Shown here one piece after another: positions 33,289-41,352 of a stretch of 64,000 nucleotides of DNA (position 1 is the stretch's first letter; each line of letters begins with the position of its first letter). The position numbers were made by a program, and so were the translations under genes. The notes under the pieces were generated by a model that had not been told where the DNA came from, ran no database searches, and saw only the letters and a program-made list of their open reading frames with translations. This stretch comes from Maricaulis sp965228215 (GTDB taxonomy: Bacteria; Pseudomonadota; Alphaproteobacteria; Caulobacterales; Maricaulaceae). Location of the stretch: the NCBI GenBank assembly GCA_965228215.1, contig OZ245800.1, positions 1,178,001-1,242,000 of the forward strand, read 5' to 3'.

Positions 33289-34611
33289 TCAGAAGGCTTC
33301 CGGTTCGAATGTCTGGGGTGCCGGTTCGATCTCGAAGAAACCGCGCGAGCGCATTTCGTAGATCGCCAGGCCGCGTTCAATCATGCCGTCGGTCTGGAAG
33401 CGGAAGAGTCCGTCCGCGCCGTAGAAGCCCTCGATATCCTCGATCGCCTGCAGGCTGAAGCCCGCTTCGCCACCATCCAGGTGGGCGGCCAGCGCCATGG
33501 CGTCATAGGCCAGGCTGGCAATGCGGGAAGGCTCACTGTCATAGGTGGCTTCGTAGCTGTCGTCGAAACGTTCGCGGGCCGAGAGATCCGGTCCGGCAAA
33601 CCAGCCGCCGCGCAGGGCGGGCTCGCGCAGCAATTCCTCGTCATTCCAGAGGCCGGTTCCGAGGAAACGTACGATCAGCGGGTCGACGGCCTGAGCGATC
33701 AGCAGCGGGCCGAGCGTGCGCAGGCGGGTGCCGCCCTCGGGCAGCATCACGGCCTGGAACGGCGCTTCCGGATCCGGCACCCATTCGGACTGGCGCAATT
33801 CGTCGGCCTCTTCCGGGGTGATTTCCTCGAACACGCCCTCGGCCAGACGGGCCGCGGCGCGGGCCATGGCCTCGACGTCGCCGGTGTAGAAGGCTTCAGC
33901 GGAAACGAAGCCGGCATTCAACTCGGCCTGTTCCTGGAGGGCATCATAGACAGCGATGCCGTAGCGATTCTGGCTGCCCAGATACGCATAGCGCTCGACA
34001 CCCTGACGGGAGGCGAACTCCACCACGCGGGCCACTTCGATCTGTGGCGGGAAGGACAGGAGATAGACACCATCGCCTGCAGTTGCGGCATCGGTGGAGA
34101 AGGCAATGACCGGGATGCCGGCCGGGCGAGAGATCTCACCGACCGCGGCGACCGATGTGCCGAAGAGCGGGCCGATAATCATGTCGGCGCCGTCCTCGAC
34201 GGCAGCGAGAGCCGCAGCGCGGGCACCGTCCGGCGTGCCCTGGGTATCCTTCGGGATCATCACGAGATTGCCGCCGGCGCGCTCGAACAGGGCCAGTTCA
34301 GCCGCGCGCAGCAGGCGCAGGCTCTCGGCGCGGGCGCCGCTGTTCTCGCTGGAGAAAGGCAGGAGAAGCGCGATACGGGCGAGCTCGCGATCCGCCATGT
34401 GCGGCGGAATCAGCCCGGTCTGGACTTCCGGTTCCGGCTCGGGTTCCGGCTCGGGCGGGGTTTCGATTACCGGTTCGCGCTCGACCACCACGGGGGGCGG
34501 CGGAGGCGGCGCGGTCGTGCCGCACGCGGCCAGCGACACGGCGGCCATGAGAAGAAGGAGGCGCGACGGCCAGCTTTGTGCGAAGCTCGGCAAGTTTCCC
34601 GAAGAACGCAT
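33289..34611 (-). CDS. lpoA: LpoA-type penicillin-binding protein activator, lipoprotein
   Basis: A 440-residue lipoprotein with a periplasmic-binding-protein fold. The signal ends in SLAAC with the acylated Cys at residue 30, then a proline/glutamate-rich linker (PPPPPP, EPEPEPEPE) before the domain starting ARIALLLPFSSENSGARAESL. Such YraM/LppC-type proteins activate PBP1a in gammaproteobacteria; the role is inferred for this group. I prefer the second Met (34611), seven bases after CAGGA, over one six codons upstream. It is divergent from rsmI, starts being 16 bases apart. Confidence 0.85.
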   Translation of the reverse strand: MRSSGNLPSFAQSWPSRLLLLMAAVSLAACGTTAPPPPPPVVVEREPVIETPPEPEPEPEPEVQTGLIPPHMADRELARIALLLPFSSENSGARAESLRLLRAAELALFERAGGNLVMIPKDTQGTPDGARAAALAAVEDGADMIIGPLFGTSVAAVGEISRPAGIPVIAFSTDAATAGDGVYLLSFPPQIEVARVVEFASRQGVERYAYLGSQNRYGIAVYDALQEQAELNAGFVSAEAFYTGDVEAMARAAARLAEGVFEEITPEEADELRQSEWVPDPEAPFQAVMLPEGGTRLRTLGPLLIAQAVDPLIVRFLGTGLWNDEELLREPALRGGWFAGPDLSARERFDDSYEATYDSEPSRIASLAYDAMALAAHLDGGEAGFSLQAIEDIEGFYGADGLFRFQTDGMIERGLAIYEMRSRGFFEIEPAPQTFEPEAF

Positions 34612-34627
34612 TGCAACATCCTGATTC

Positions 34628-35524
34628 ATGACACGATCACCCAGCGAATTTCAGCCTGAAGCTATCCGGCCAGACACGCGCGGGCAAGCACTCGCTCCCG
34701 GGCTTTATCTGGTGGCTACACCGATCGGCAATCTGCGCGACATCACCCTGCGCGCGCTGGACGTGCTCAGGGCTGCGGATCGCATTCTGGCCGAGGATAC
34801 GCGTGTGACCCGCAGACTGCTTGATGCCTACGAGATTGAAGGGCGATTGCAGGCCTATCATGACCACAATGCGGAAAAGGTAAGGCCCGAGCTTCTCGAG
34901 GCCCTGGCGAGCGGTGAAACCATTGCCATGGTGTCCGATGCCGGCACGCCCATGGTGTCCGATCCGGGCTACAAGCTGGCGCGCGCCGCCATCGAGGCCG
35001 GGGCCGATGTGATTGCCATTCCCGGAGCCTCGGCTCTGCTGGCCGCTCTTTGCATCGCTGGACAGCCGACCGACCGTTTCACCTTCGCGGGCTTTCCCCC
35101 GCCCAAGACCGTCGGTCGCGAGAAATGGCTGCAATACCTGCCCGATCGCACCGGTACGCTGGTCTTCTATGAAGGTGTGTCCCGGATTTCCGACAGCCTT
35201 GCGAGCATGGCCAGGATCCTCGGCGATCGGCCGGCGGCAGTGTGCCGGGAATTGACCAAACTGCACGAGGAGGCGCGTCGCGGGTCCCTGAGCGAATTGG
35301 CCGCCCACTACGCCGAAGCCGGGCCGCCGCGCGGCGAAGCAGTCATCGTGGTAGGCCCGCCTGCCGATACCGACTGGTCGGCGGAGCAGATCGATCTCGC
35401 CCTGCAGGAGGCGCTCGCGGAGATGCGGGTCAAACAGGCCTCGGCCCATGTGGCGGAGATGTCCGGTTGGTCCAAGCGCGACGTCTACGCCCGCGCCATC
35501 GCCCTGCGGTCTGACGCCGAATGA
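34628..35524 (+). CDS. rsmI: 16S rRNA 2'-O-ribose methyltransferase (C1402)
   Basis: A 298-residue SAM methyltransferase of the tetrapyrrole-methylase fold. LYLVATPIGNLRDITLRALDVL, EDTRVTRRLL, MVSDAGTPMVSDPG, and IPGASALLAAL are typical RsmI motifs. It modifies C1402 in the decoding centre. The ATG at 34628 lacks a clear ribosome binding site and is only 16 bases from the divergent lpoA start, so its mRNA may be leaderless. It overlaps yraN by four bases. Confidence 0.95.
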   Translation: MTRSPSEFQPEAIRPDTRGQALAPGLYLVATPIGNLRDITLRALDVLRAADRILAEDTRVTRRLLDAYEIEGRLQAYHDHNAEKVRPELLEALASGETIAMVSDAGTPMVSDPGYKLARAAIEAGADVIAIPGASALLAALCIAGQPTDRFTFAGFPPPKTVGREKWLQYLPDRTGTLVFYEGVSRISDSLASMARILGDRPAAVCRELTKLHEEARRGSLSELAAHYAEAGPPRGEAVIVVGPPADTDWSAEQIDLALQEALAEMRVKQASAHVAEMSGWSKRDVYARAIALRSDAE

Positions 35525-35901
35525 GCCGCCGGCGCGCCGAGCGTTTCGGTCGCCTGGCCGAATTGGTGGCCGCTGTCTTTCTTGTTCTCAAGGGTTACCG
35601 GGTTCATGCCCGCCGTGCCCGGACCGCGGCCGGTGAGGTCGACCTGGTCGCCTCTCGCGGCGAATATCTCGCCTTTGTCGAGGTGAAGGCCCGGCCCGCA
35701 CTCGACGCGGCGCAGGCAGCGCTGGGCAACCGGCAACGCGATCGTATCCTGCGCGCTGCTGCGAGCTGGCGGGCGGCGCATCCCCGCCTGGCTCACCTGA
35801 CCCCGCGATATGATCTCGTTCTCATCGCGCCCTGGCGCTGGCCGGTTCATCACCGGGCGGCCTGGCTGCCCGAGGGCCGGCATGCGGCAGATCTCCTGTG
35901 A
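35521..35901 (+). CDS. yraN: UPF0102 (YraN) putative nuclease
   Basis: A 126-residue protein of the YraN family, with the restriction-endonuclease-like fold. The catalytic-type pattern GEVDLVASRGEYLAFVEVKAR (Glu/Asp ... E-x-K) is intact. The N terminus RRRAERFGRLAELVAAVFLVLKGYRV is standard. Function unknown; it may act in DNA repair or recombination. Coupled to rsmI by an ATGA overlap, as in the E. coli rsmI-lpoA-yraN-dolP neighbourhood. Confidence 0.92.
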   Translation: MSRRRAERFGRLAELVAAVFLVLKGYRVHARRARTAAGEVDLVASRGEYLAFVEVKARPALDAAQAALGNRQRDRILRAAASWRAAHPRLAHLTPRYDLVLIAPWRWPVHHRAAWLPEGRHAADLL

Positions 35902-35982
35902 CGCCGTTATCGATCCGTAAGGATGCGTCAAGACCCACTCTGGAGTATGCCTGTTGTGTTGATTCGCCCGCCGGAGGACCTC

Positions 35983-36660
35983 ATGCGTTCGCTCACTGGA
36001 TTTTCCCTTCGGGCCCTGCTGCCCGCATGCCTGGTCTTCCTCTCCGCCTGCGCCTCCGTCCAGGAAGAACGCTCCATCGGGCGCGAGCTTGATGACGCCA
36101 ATGCGTCCCTGGCGATCAAGTCGGCCATGCTGCGCAGCGAGGGTTTCGCGCTCGAGGGTGTCGATGTCGAGGTGACCGAAGGCATCGCCCTTCTGACTGG
36201 CACTGTTCCGCGTGAGGACGACAGCCTGATGGCGGAATGCCTGACCTGGTCGTCTGTTGCCGTCCGCGCTGTCGCGAACGAATTGACCGTCGGTCCGGCC
36301 GGCGGTTTCCGGGATCGCACGCGCGACGCCTGGATCACCCAGCGTGTCCGCGGCCGTCTCCTCGCGGATCGCAGCGTGCGCAGCGTGAATTTCAATGTCG
36401 AGGTCTATGCCGGCAAGGTCTATCTGCTTGGCGTTGCACGCACCCGCGGCGAGCTTGAACGGGCGAGCGGTCATGCTGCCCTGGTCGAGGGTGTCGTCGA
36501 GGTCGTGAGCTATGTCCGGGTGTCCGGTATACCCAGCGACATGCCTTCGCGCGGCGAGCGCCGGGCGGCAGCCTGTGGCGGCGAAGCGTTGCCGGCTCTT
36601 GAACAAGGCGCGGAAAACCTTAACTCCGAGCCGCAATTGATGGGCGGTCCGGAGGGCTGA
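35983..36660 (+). CDS. BON-domain lipoprotein (DolP/YraP-like)
   Basis: A 225-residue lipoprotein with two BON domains. The signal ends in LSAC, Cys at residue 23, and the ATG at 35983 has GGAGG five bases ahead (in-frame Mets upstream lack this). BON1 (about 45-115) contains VDVEVTEGIALLTGTVPREDD and BON2 (about 120-190) VNFNVEVYAGKVYLLGVARTRGEL. DolP binds anionic lipids and supports outer-membrane integrity; here the location is inferred. Part of rsmI-yraN-BON-gshB. Confidence 0.85.
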   Translation: MRSLTGFSLRALLPACLVFLSACASVQEERSIGRELDDANASLAIKSAMLRSEGFALEGVDVEVTEGIALLTGTVPREDDSLMAECLTWSSVAVRAVANELTVGPAGGFRDRTRDAWITQRVRGRLLADRSVRSVNFNVEVYAGKVYLLGVARTRGELERASGHAALVEGVVEVVSYVRVSGIPSDMPSRGERRAAACGGEALPALEQGAENLNSEPQLMGGPEG

Positions 36661-36664
36661 ATAA

Positions 36665-37618
36665 ATGGTGATGCGTGTCGCGGTCCAGATGGACCCGGTC
36701 GAACACGTCGATGTCGATGCCGACACGACGTTCGCAATGATGGAAGAGGCCCAGGCCCGCGGTGCCGAGCTCTGGGTCTACCAGCCCGATCACCTGGCCT
36801 GGGAAGAGGGCCGCGTCCTCGCCCGCGCCCGTCCGGTCACGGTCCGGCACGTCCAGGGCGAGCATGCGGATCTTGGCGAAGAAGTTCGCCTGGATCTCGC
36901 CGAGGATATCGATGTCGTGCTGATGCGGCAGGACCCGCCCTTCGACATGGCCTATCTGACGGCGGCCCATATTCTCGAATTCCTCAAGGGCCGGACACTG
37001 GTTCTCAATGACCCCTTCTGGGTCCGTTCCAGTCCCGAGAAACTCGTCCCCCTCCTGTTCGCCGAATATGGTCCGGCGACCCTGATCACCCGGGACGAGA
37101 CGGCCATCCGGGATTTCCGGGACCGTTACGGCGACGTCGTCATCAAGCCGCTCTTTGGCAATGGCGGCGCCGGCGTGTTTGCTATGAAAGAGGGCGACGG
37201 CAATTTCTCGGCGCTGCTCGAAATGTTCCTGACCTCGTCGCGGGAACCGGTGATCGCCCAGCAATTCCTTCCGGACGTTTCCAAGGGTGACAAACGCATC
37301 CTTCTCATCGACGGCGAGCCGGTTGGTGCGATCAATCGCGTGCCGCAGGCCGGCGAAGCCAGATCCAACATGCACGTTGGAGGTGTGGCCGAACCGAGCG
37401 GGCTCGACGATGCCGATCGCCGGATCTGTGACGCCATCGGCCCGCTGCTCAAGGAGCGCGGTCTGGTCCTGGTCGGAATCGACGTGATCGGTGGTAAGCT
37501 GACGGAGATCAATGTCACATCTCCAACAGGGGTTCAGGAGCTCAAGCGCTTCTCCGGCATCGATACCTGTGCGGTGTTCTGGGACGTTGTGGAAAACAAG
37601 CTCCGGAATGACGGATAA
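36665..37618 (+). CDS. gshB: Glutathione synthase
   Basis: A 317-residue ATP-grasp ligase that joins gamma-glutamylcysteine and glycine. Bacterial GshB features: N-terminal VAVQMDPVEHVDVDADTTFAMM, VLMRQDPPFDMAYLTAAHIL, the ATP-binding VVIKPLFGNGGAGVF, QQFLPDVSKGDKRILLIDGEPVG and C-terminal GIDVIGGKLTEINVTSPTGVQE. Its product is used by gloA and HemW-independent redox pathways. The gene starts four bases after the BON lipoprotein stop. Confidence 0.96.
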   Translation: MVMRVAVQMDPVEHVDVDADTTFAMMEEAQARGAELWVYQPDHLAWEEGRVLARARPVTVRHVQGEHADLGEEVRLDLAEDIDVVLMRQDPPFDMAYLTAAHILEFLKGRTLVLNDPFWVRSSPEKLVPLLFAEYGPATLITRDETAIRDFRDRYGDVVIKPLFGNGGAGVFAMKEGDGNFSALLEMFLTSSREPVIAQQFLPDVSKGDKRILLIDGEPVGAINRVPQAGEARSNMHVGGVAEPSGLDDADRRICDAIGPLLKERGLVLVGIDVIGGKLTEINVTSPTGVQELKRFSGIDTCAVFWDVVENKLRNDG

Positions 37619-37644
37619 TTTACACGCTTGACGTGTGAGTGGCT

Positions 37645-37659
37645 TTAATTCACTCTTAG
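37645..37659. promoter_or_regulatory. CtrA-like box upstream of comM
   Basis: TTAA (37645) is followed after exactly seven bases by TTAG (37656), one mismatch from CtrA's TTAA-N7-TTAA. It lies 104 bases before comM. CtrA activates comM-type competence genes in Rhodobacterales, which makes the position plausible but not proven. It also overlaps a weak GAGTG/CACTC inverted repeat after gshB. Confidence 0.25.
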
Positions 37660-37762
37660 TTCTGTCTTTGTTCTTCATTTATTCCATTGCATGTGGAAAA
37701 CCTAATGGAGCCATAGGCTTAGCAATCGAGCGCCGAAAACGGTGTCCGGGAGTGGATCGATC

Positions 37763-39289
37763 ATGTCTGCCAGAACGACATCCGTGGCCTTTGAAGGCAG
37801 TGAAGCGCGCATTGTTGACGTGCAGGTCCAGACCGCCGGCGGCGCGCAACCGGTATTCTCCGTTGTGGGGCTTGCCGACAAGGCCGTGGCGGAGAGCCGC
37901 GAACGTGTCCGCGCAGCCTTCGCCGCCCTGGGGCTTTCACTCCCGCCCAAACGTCTGATTGTAAACCTGGCTCCGGCAGACCGGCCGAAGGAAGGTTCGC
38001 ATTTCGACCTGCCGATCGCCCTCAGCCTGATGGCCGAAATGCAGGTGATCCCGCGCGATGCTGTCGAGGAATACCTGGTGTTCGGCGAGCTCGGTCTCGA
38101 CGGTCGGACCAGCGCCGTGCCGGGCTGTCTTCCCGCCGCCGTGGCCGCGAATGCCGCGGGTCTGGGTCTGATATGTCCGGAGGCATGCGGGCCGGAAGCG
38201 GCCTGGGCGGGTGGCGATCTCGCGGTTCTCGCGCCCGCCTCGCTGATCCAGCTGATCAATCATTTCAAGGGGACCCAGGTCCTGTCGCGCCCCCTGCCCG
38301 GAGAGCTGGAAGCGGCCGGAGATCTGCCCGACCTCAACCAGGTGAAGGGTCAGGAATCCGCCAAGCGCGCCCTGGAAATCGCGGCTGCGGGAAATCACAA
38401 TCTCCTCATGGTCGGCCCGCCCGGCTCGGGCAAATCCATGCTTGCGGAACGTCTGCCCGGGCTTCTGCCGCCGCTGGAGCCCGAGGAATTGCTCGACGTG
38501 TCCATGATCCACTCCGTGGCCGGTCTGCTTGAGAGAGGACGCCTGACCCGGCGTCGACCCTTCCGCTCGCCGCACCACTCGGCCTCAATGGCCGCCATGG
38601 TGGGGGGCGGGATGCGCGCGCGGCCGGGCGAGGCCTCTCTCGCCCATCGCGGCGTACTCTTCCTCGATGAATTGCCGGAATTCCACCCCCAAGTGCTCGA
38701 CAGTCTCCGCCAGCCGCTGGAGACCGGAAACATCACCGTTGCACGCGCTAACGCTCACATCTCCTATCCGGCCCGTTTCCAGCTTGTCGCCGCCATGAAT
38801 CCCTGTCGCTGCGGCGGGGGCGGCCAGGATGGCGCGGCCTGCCGCAGGGGCCCGCGCTGCGCGATGGATTACCAGGCCCGGATTTCCGGTCCGATGATGG
38901 ACCGGATAGATCTCCAGATCGAAGTGCCGGCAGTGACGCCCGCGGATCTTGCCCTTCCTGCGCCTGTCGAGGGTACGCGGGAAGCGGCGGCTCGCGTTGC
39001 AACGGCGCGCGAGATCCAGGCGCATCGCGGTTGTCTCAATGCGCAGCTTCCGCCGGACAAGCTCGATCATGTTGCTGCGCCGGATGCTGCCGGAGAGGCC
39101 CTGATCAACCAGGCCGCGATGGTGCAGGGTCTGACCGCCCGCAGCTATCACCGGGTGCTGAGAGTGGCGCGGACCATTGCCGATCTCGACGGTGTAGAGT
39201 CTGTCCGGCGAATCCATATCGCGGAGGCCCTGGCCTGCCGGCGGACGCGAACGGGCCGGACGGATCCGGTGCCAGGTGTAATTGGCTAG
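37763..39289 (+). CDS. comM: YifB/ComM Mg-chelatase-like AAA+ ATPase
   Basis: A 508-residue AAA+ helicase involved in branch migration during natural transformation. The N-terminal Lon-like domain (TTSVAFEGSEARIVDVQVQ, VVGLADKAVAESRERVRAA, NLAPADRPKEGSHFDLPIA) precedes Walker A GPPGSGKS, PFRSPHHSASMAAMVGGG, Walker B VLFLDELPEF, and a C-terminal domain with a zinc-type CRCGGG...C cluster. I start at the ATG 37763, aligned to relatives; a GTG seven codons earlier is possible. Confidence 0.92.
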   Translation: MSARTTSVAFEGSEARIVDVQVQTAGGAQPVFSVVGLADKAVAESRERVRAAFAALGLSLPPKRLIVNLAPADRPKEGSHFDLPIALSLMAEMQVIPRDAVEEYLVFGELGLDGRTSAVPGCLPAAVAANAAGLGLICPEACGPEAAWAGGDLAVLAPASLIQLINHFKGTQVLSRPLPGELEAAGDLPDLNQVKGQESAKRALEIAAAGNHNLLMVGPPGSGKSMLAERLPGLLPPLEPEELLDVSMIHSVAGLLERGRLTRRRPFRSPHHSASMAAMVGGGMRARPGEASLAHRGVLFLDELPEFHPQVLDSLRQPLETGNITVARANAHISYPARFQLVAAMNPCRCGGGGQDGAACRRGPRCAMDYQARISGPMMDRIDLQIEVPAVTPADLALPAPVEGTREAAARVATAREIQAHRGCLNAQLPPDKLDHVAAPDAAGEALINQAAMVQGLTARSYHRVLRVARTIADLDGVESVRRIHIAEALACRRTRTGRTDPVPGVIG

Positions 39290-39415
39290 GCAGGCGGCCC
39301 GGCCTCGCGCAGACAGGCATTGCGCACCCGCCCCGGCATGGTCTGGACGAGCGGTGCATGCGCAGCCGGTCGAACGACGGATCGTTAACCCAATCCGGTC
39401 AATTATTTGCGGGTC

Positions 39416-41326
39416 ATGACGCGCAAGACGCCGACACCGCCAGAGGCCGGCACCGGACCCGTTTCCACGGAGGCCGGTGAAACGGCCCCGATCGACGTGC
39501 CTGAACAGGCGCGGGCAGACCTGCTGTTTGCTGCGCTGGACGCGGTCGGCGAGCTGGTCCTGGTGCGCGATGCCCGCGGCAAGGTCAGCTATGTCAACGC
39601 GGCCTTCCTCGCCGCATTCGGCGGACAGCGCTCCGACTGGGTCGGGCGCTGGTTTTCCGTGGCCCCGCCCGCCCTGGAAGATGGTGCCCGCCGCTATGAC
39701 ATGCTGATGCGAACCCGCAAGGGCCCGGTCTGGATCGAGTGGGATGAACGCCTGCTTCCCGCCGGCGAGGGCGTGATTACGGTCGGCCGAGATGTCAGCG
39801 CCCGGCGCGAAGCCCATGCCAGCATGGAGGCCTCGCAGAAGGCCAAATCGCTTTTCTTCGCCGCCGTCACCCATGAATTGCGTACGCCGCTCGCCGGTGC
39901 CAAGGGCATGGCGGGCCTGCTCGAAGCCACGCCGCTGCGACCCGACCAGGCCGATTACGTCCGCTCGATGGCGGCGTCTACGGAACACGCCCTGGCCATG
40001 GTCGATGATATTCTCGATCTCTCGCGCCTGGAGGCTGGCAAGCTGGTGCTGCGTCCCGAACGCACGGACATCGCCGCGCTGGTCTGCGAAACCGTCGAGC
40101 TCGTCGCGCCCCGGGCGCACGAGAAAGGCCTGGAAATCGCGGTCGTGCAGGCCGCCGGCGCGCCGCGCGAGATCGAGGCGGATGCCTCCCGGCTCAAGCA
40201 GATCCTCTTCAACCTGATCGGCAATGCGGTGAAATTCACCCATGAGGGCGGCGTCCGCATCGATCTGGACAATAATCCGGGCAGTGACGGCGAGCCCCGC
40301 CTGACGCTGTCCGTCACGGATAGCGGTCCGGGCATTTCGCAGACAGACCAGAAAAGCCTGTTCGAACATTTCGAGCGCGGCGCAGCCGAGCGCGACGGCG
40401 CCGAGAGCGGGGCGGGCCTCGGCCTGGCCATGGTGCGCCGCCTGGTCGAGGCGATGGAGAGTTCCGTCGGCGTCGAGAGCCAGCCGGGGCAGGGCGCTCG
40501 CTTCTGGGTAACGTTCGAGCTTCCCGTCTTCGGCGCCGCGAGCGCGGGCGAGCTGGCCGGCCGGGAAATGGCGATCGCCTCGCCCAATCCGATCCTGCGC
40601 TCGGCCATGGGCGCGCAATTGCGGGCGCTGGGGGCAGACGTCGTCGAGATCGACCGGAGCGACCGCCTGGTCGCGGCGGCGGGCCGCGAACTCCTGCTCG
40701 ACAGGGCCTGGCAGGCCGAGGCCGGTTCGGTCCGGGCGGCCCACGCCTGGCTGCTGGTCACGCCGGCAGAGAAAGACAGCGTTATTTCCGACCTGCCCGA
40801 CGGGGTAGATGGCTGGCTGGTCAAACCGGTCCGGCGCTCCAGCCTCGTCGAACAGGTCACCGGTCGTGCCGCGATCGCTCCGGCACCGGCCGAACCGGAG
40901 GGCCTTGAGAGCGCCGAGGCAGAAATGCCAGCCACGCTCGACGGCCTGGCCGTGCTGATCGCCGAGGACGATCCGGTGAATGCTCTCATCGCCCGGCGCA
41001 CGCTGGAAAAGCGAGGAGCCCGGGTGACGGTGGTCGAATCCGGAACGGCGGCCCTGCAATTGCTCGAGGAAGGCGGTCATGACGCCGCCCTGCTCGACCA
41101 GCGCATGCCCGGCATGGATGGTCCGACAGTGGCGCGCATGGCGCGACTTGCGGGCGTCGCCCTGCCGCTGATTGCCCTGACCGCGAATTCCAGCGAGGCC
41201 GATCGCCAGGTCTGCCTCGAGGCCGGGATGAATGAATTCCTCACCAAACCGGTTGATCCGGATGACCTCTTCGTAACCCTCGCACGCTTGTGCGCCGACC
41301 AGAACCGGGCCAGCATGCAGGGCTGA
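39416..41326 (+). CDS. Hybrid sensor histidine kinase, PAS-HisKA-HATPase-REC-REC
   Basis: A 636-residue cytosolic kinase without membrane segments. PAS domain about 36-130; H box FFAAVTHELRTPLAG with His153; N box with Asn270; G boxes DSGPGI (302-307) and GAGLGL (332-337). A first receiver-like region (383-480) lacks the acidic pair near its start and looks degenerate; the second (511-625) is complete with Asp561 in LLDQRMPGMDG and Lys611 in LTKP. Phosphate would pass from His153 to Asp561 and on to an Hpt protein not in this window. Signal unknown. Confidence 0.9.
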   Translation: MTRKTPTPPEAGTGPVSTEAGETAPIDVPEQARADLLFAALDAVGELVLVRDARGKVSYVNAAFLAAFGGQRSDWVGRWFSVAPPALEDGARRYDMLMRTRKGPVWIEWDERLLPAGEGVITVGRDVSARREAHASMEASQKAKSLFFAAVTHELRTPLAGAKGMAGLLEATPLRPDQADYVRSMAASTEHALAMVDDILDLSRLEAGKLVLRPERTDIAALVCETVELVAPRAHEKGLEIAVVQAAGAPREIEADASRLKQILFNLIGNAVKFTHEGGVRIDLDNNPGSDGEPRLTLSVTDSGPGISQTDQKSLFEHFERGAAERDGAESGAGLGLAMVRRLVEAMESSVGVESQPGQGARFWVTFELPVFGAASAGELAGREMAIASPNPILRSAMGAQLRALGADVVEIDRSDRLVAAAGRELLLDRAWQAEAGSVRAAHAWLLVTPAEKDSVISDLPDGVDGWLVKPVRRSSLVEQVTGRAAIAPAPAEPEGLESAEAEMPATLDGLAVLIAEDDPVNALIARRTLEKRGARVTVVESGTAALQLLEEGGHDAALLDQRMPGMDGPTVARMARLAGVALPLIALTANSSEADRQVCLEAGMNEFLTKPVDPDDLFVTLARLCADQNRASMQG

Positions 41327-41352
41327 TCCCTTTCGGCGAGGAGTTCCCGGAC

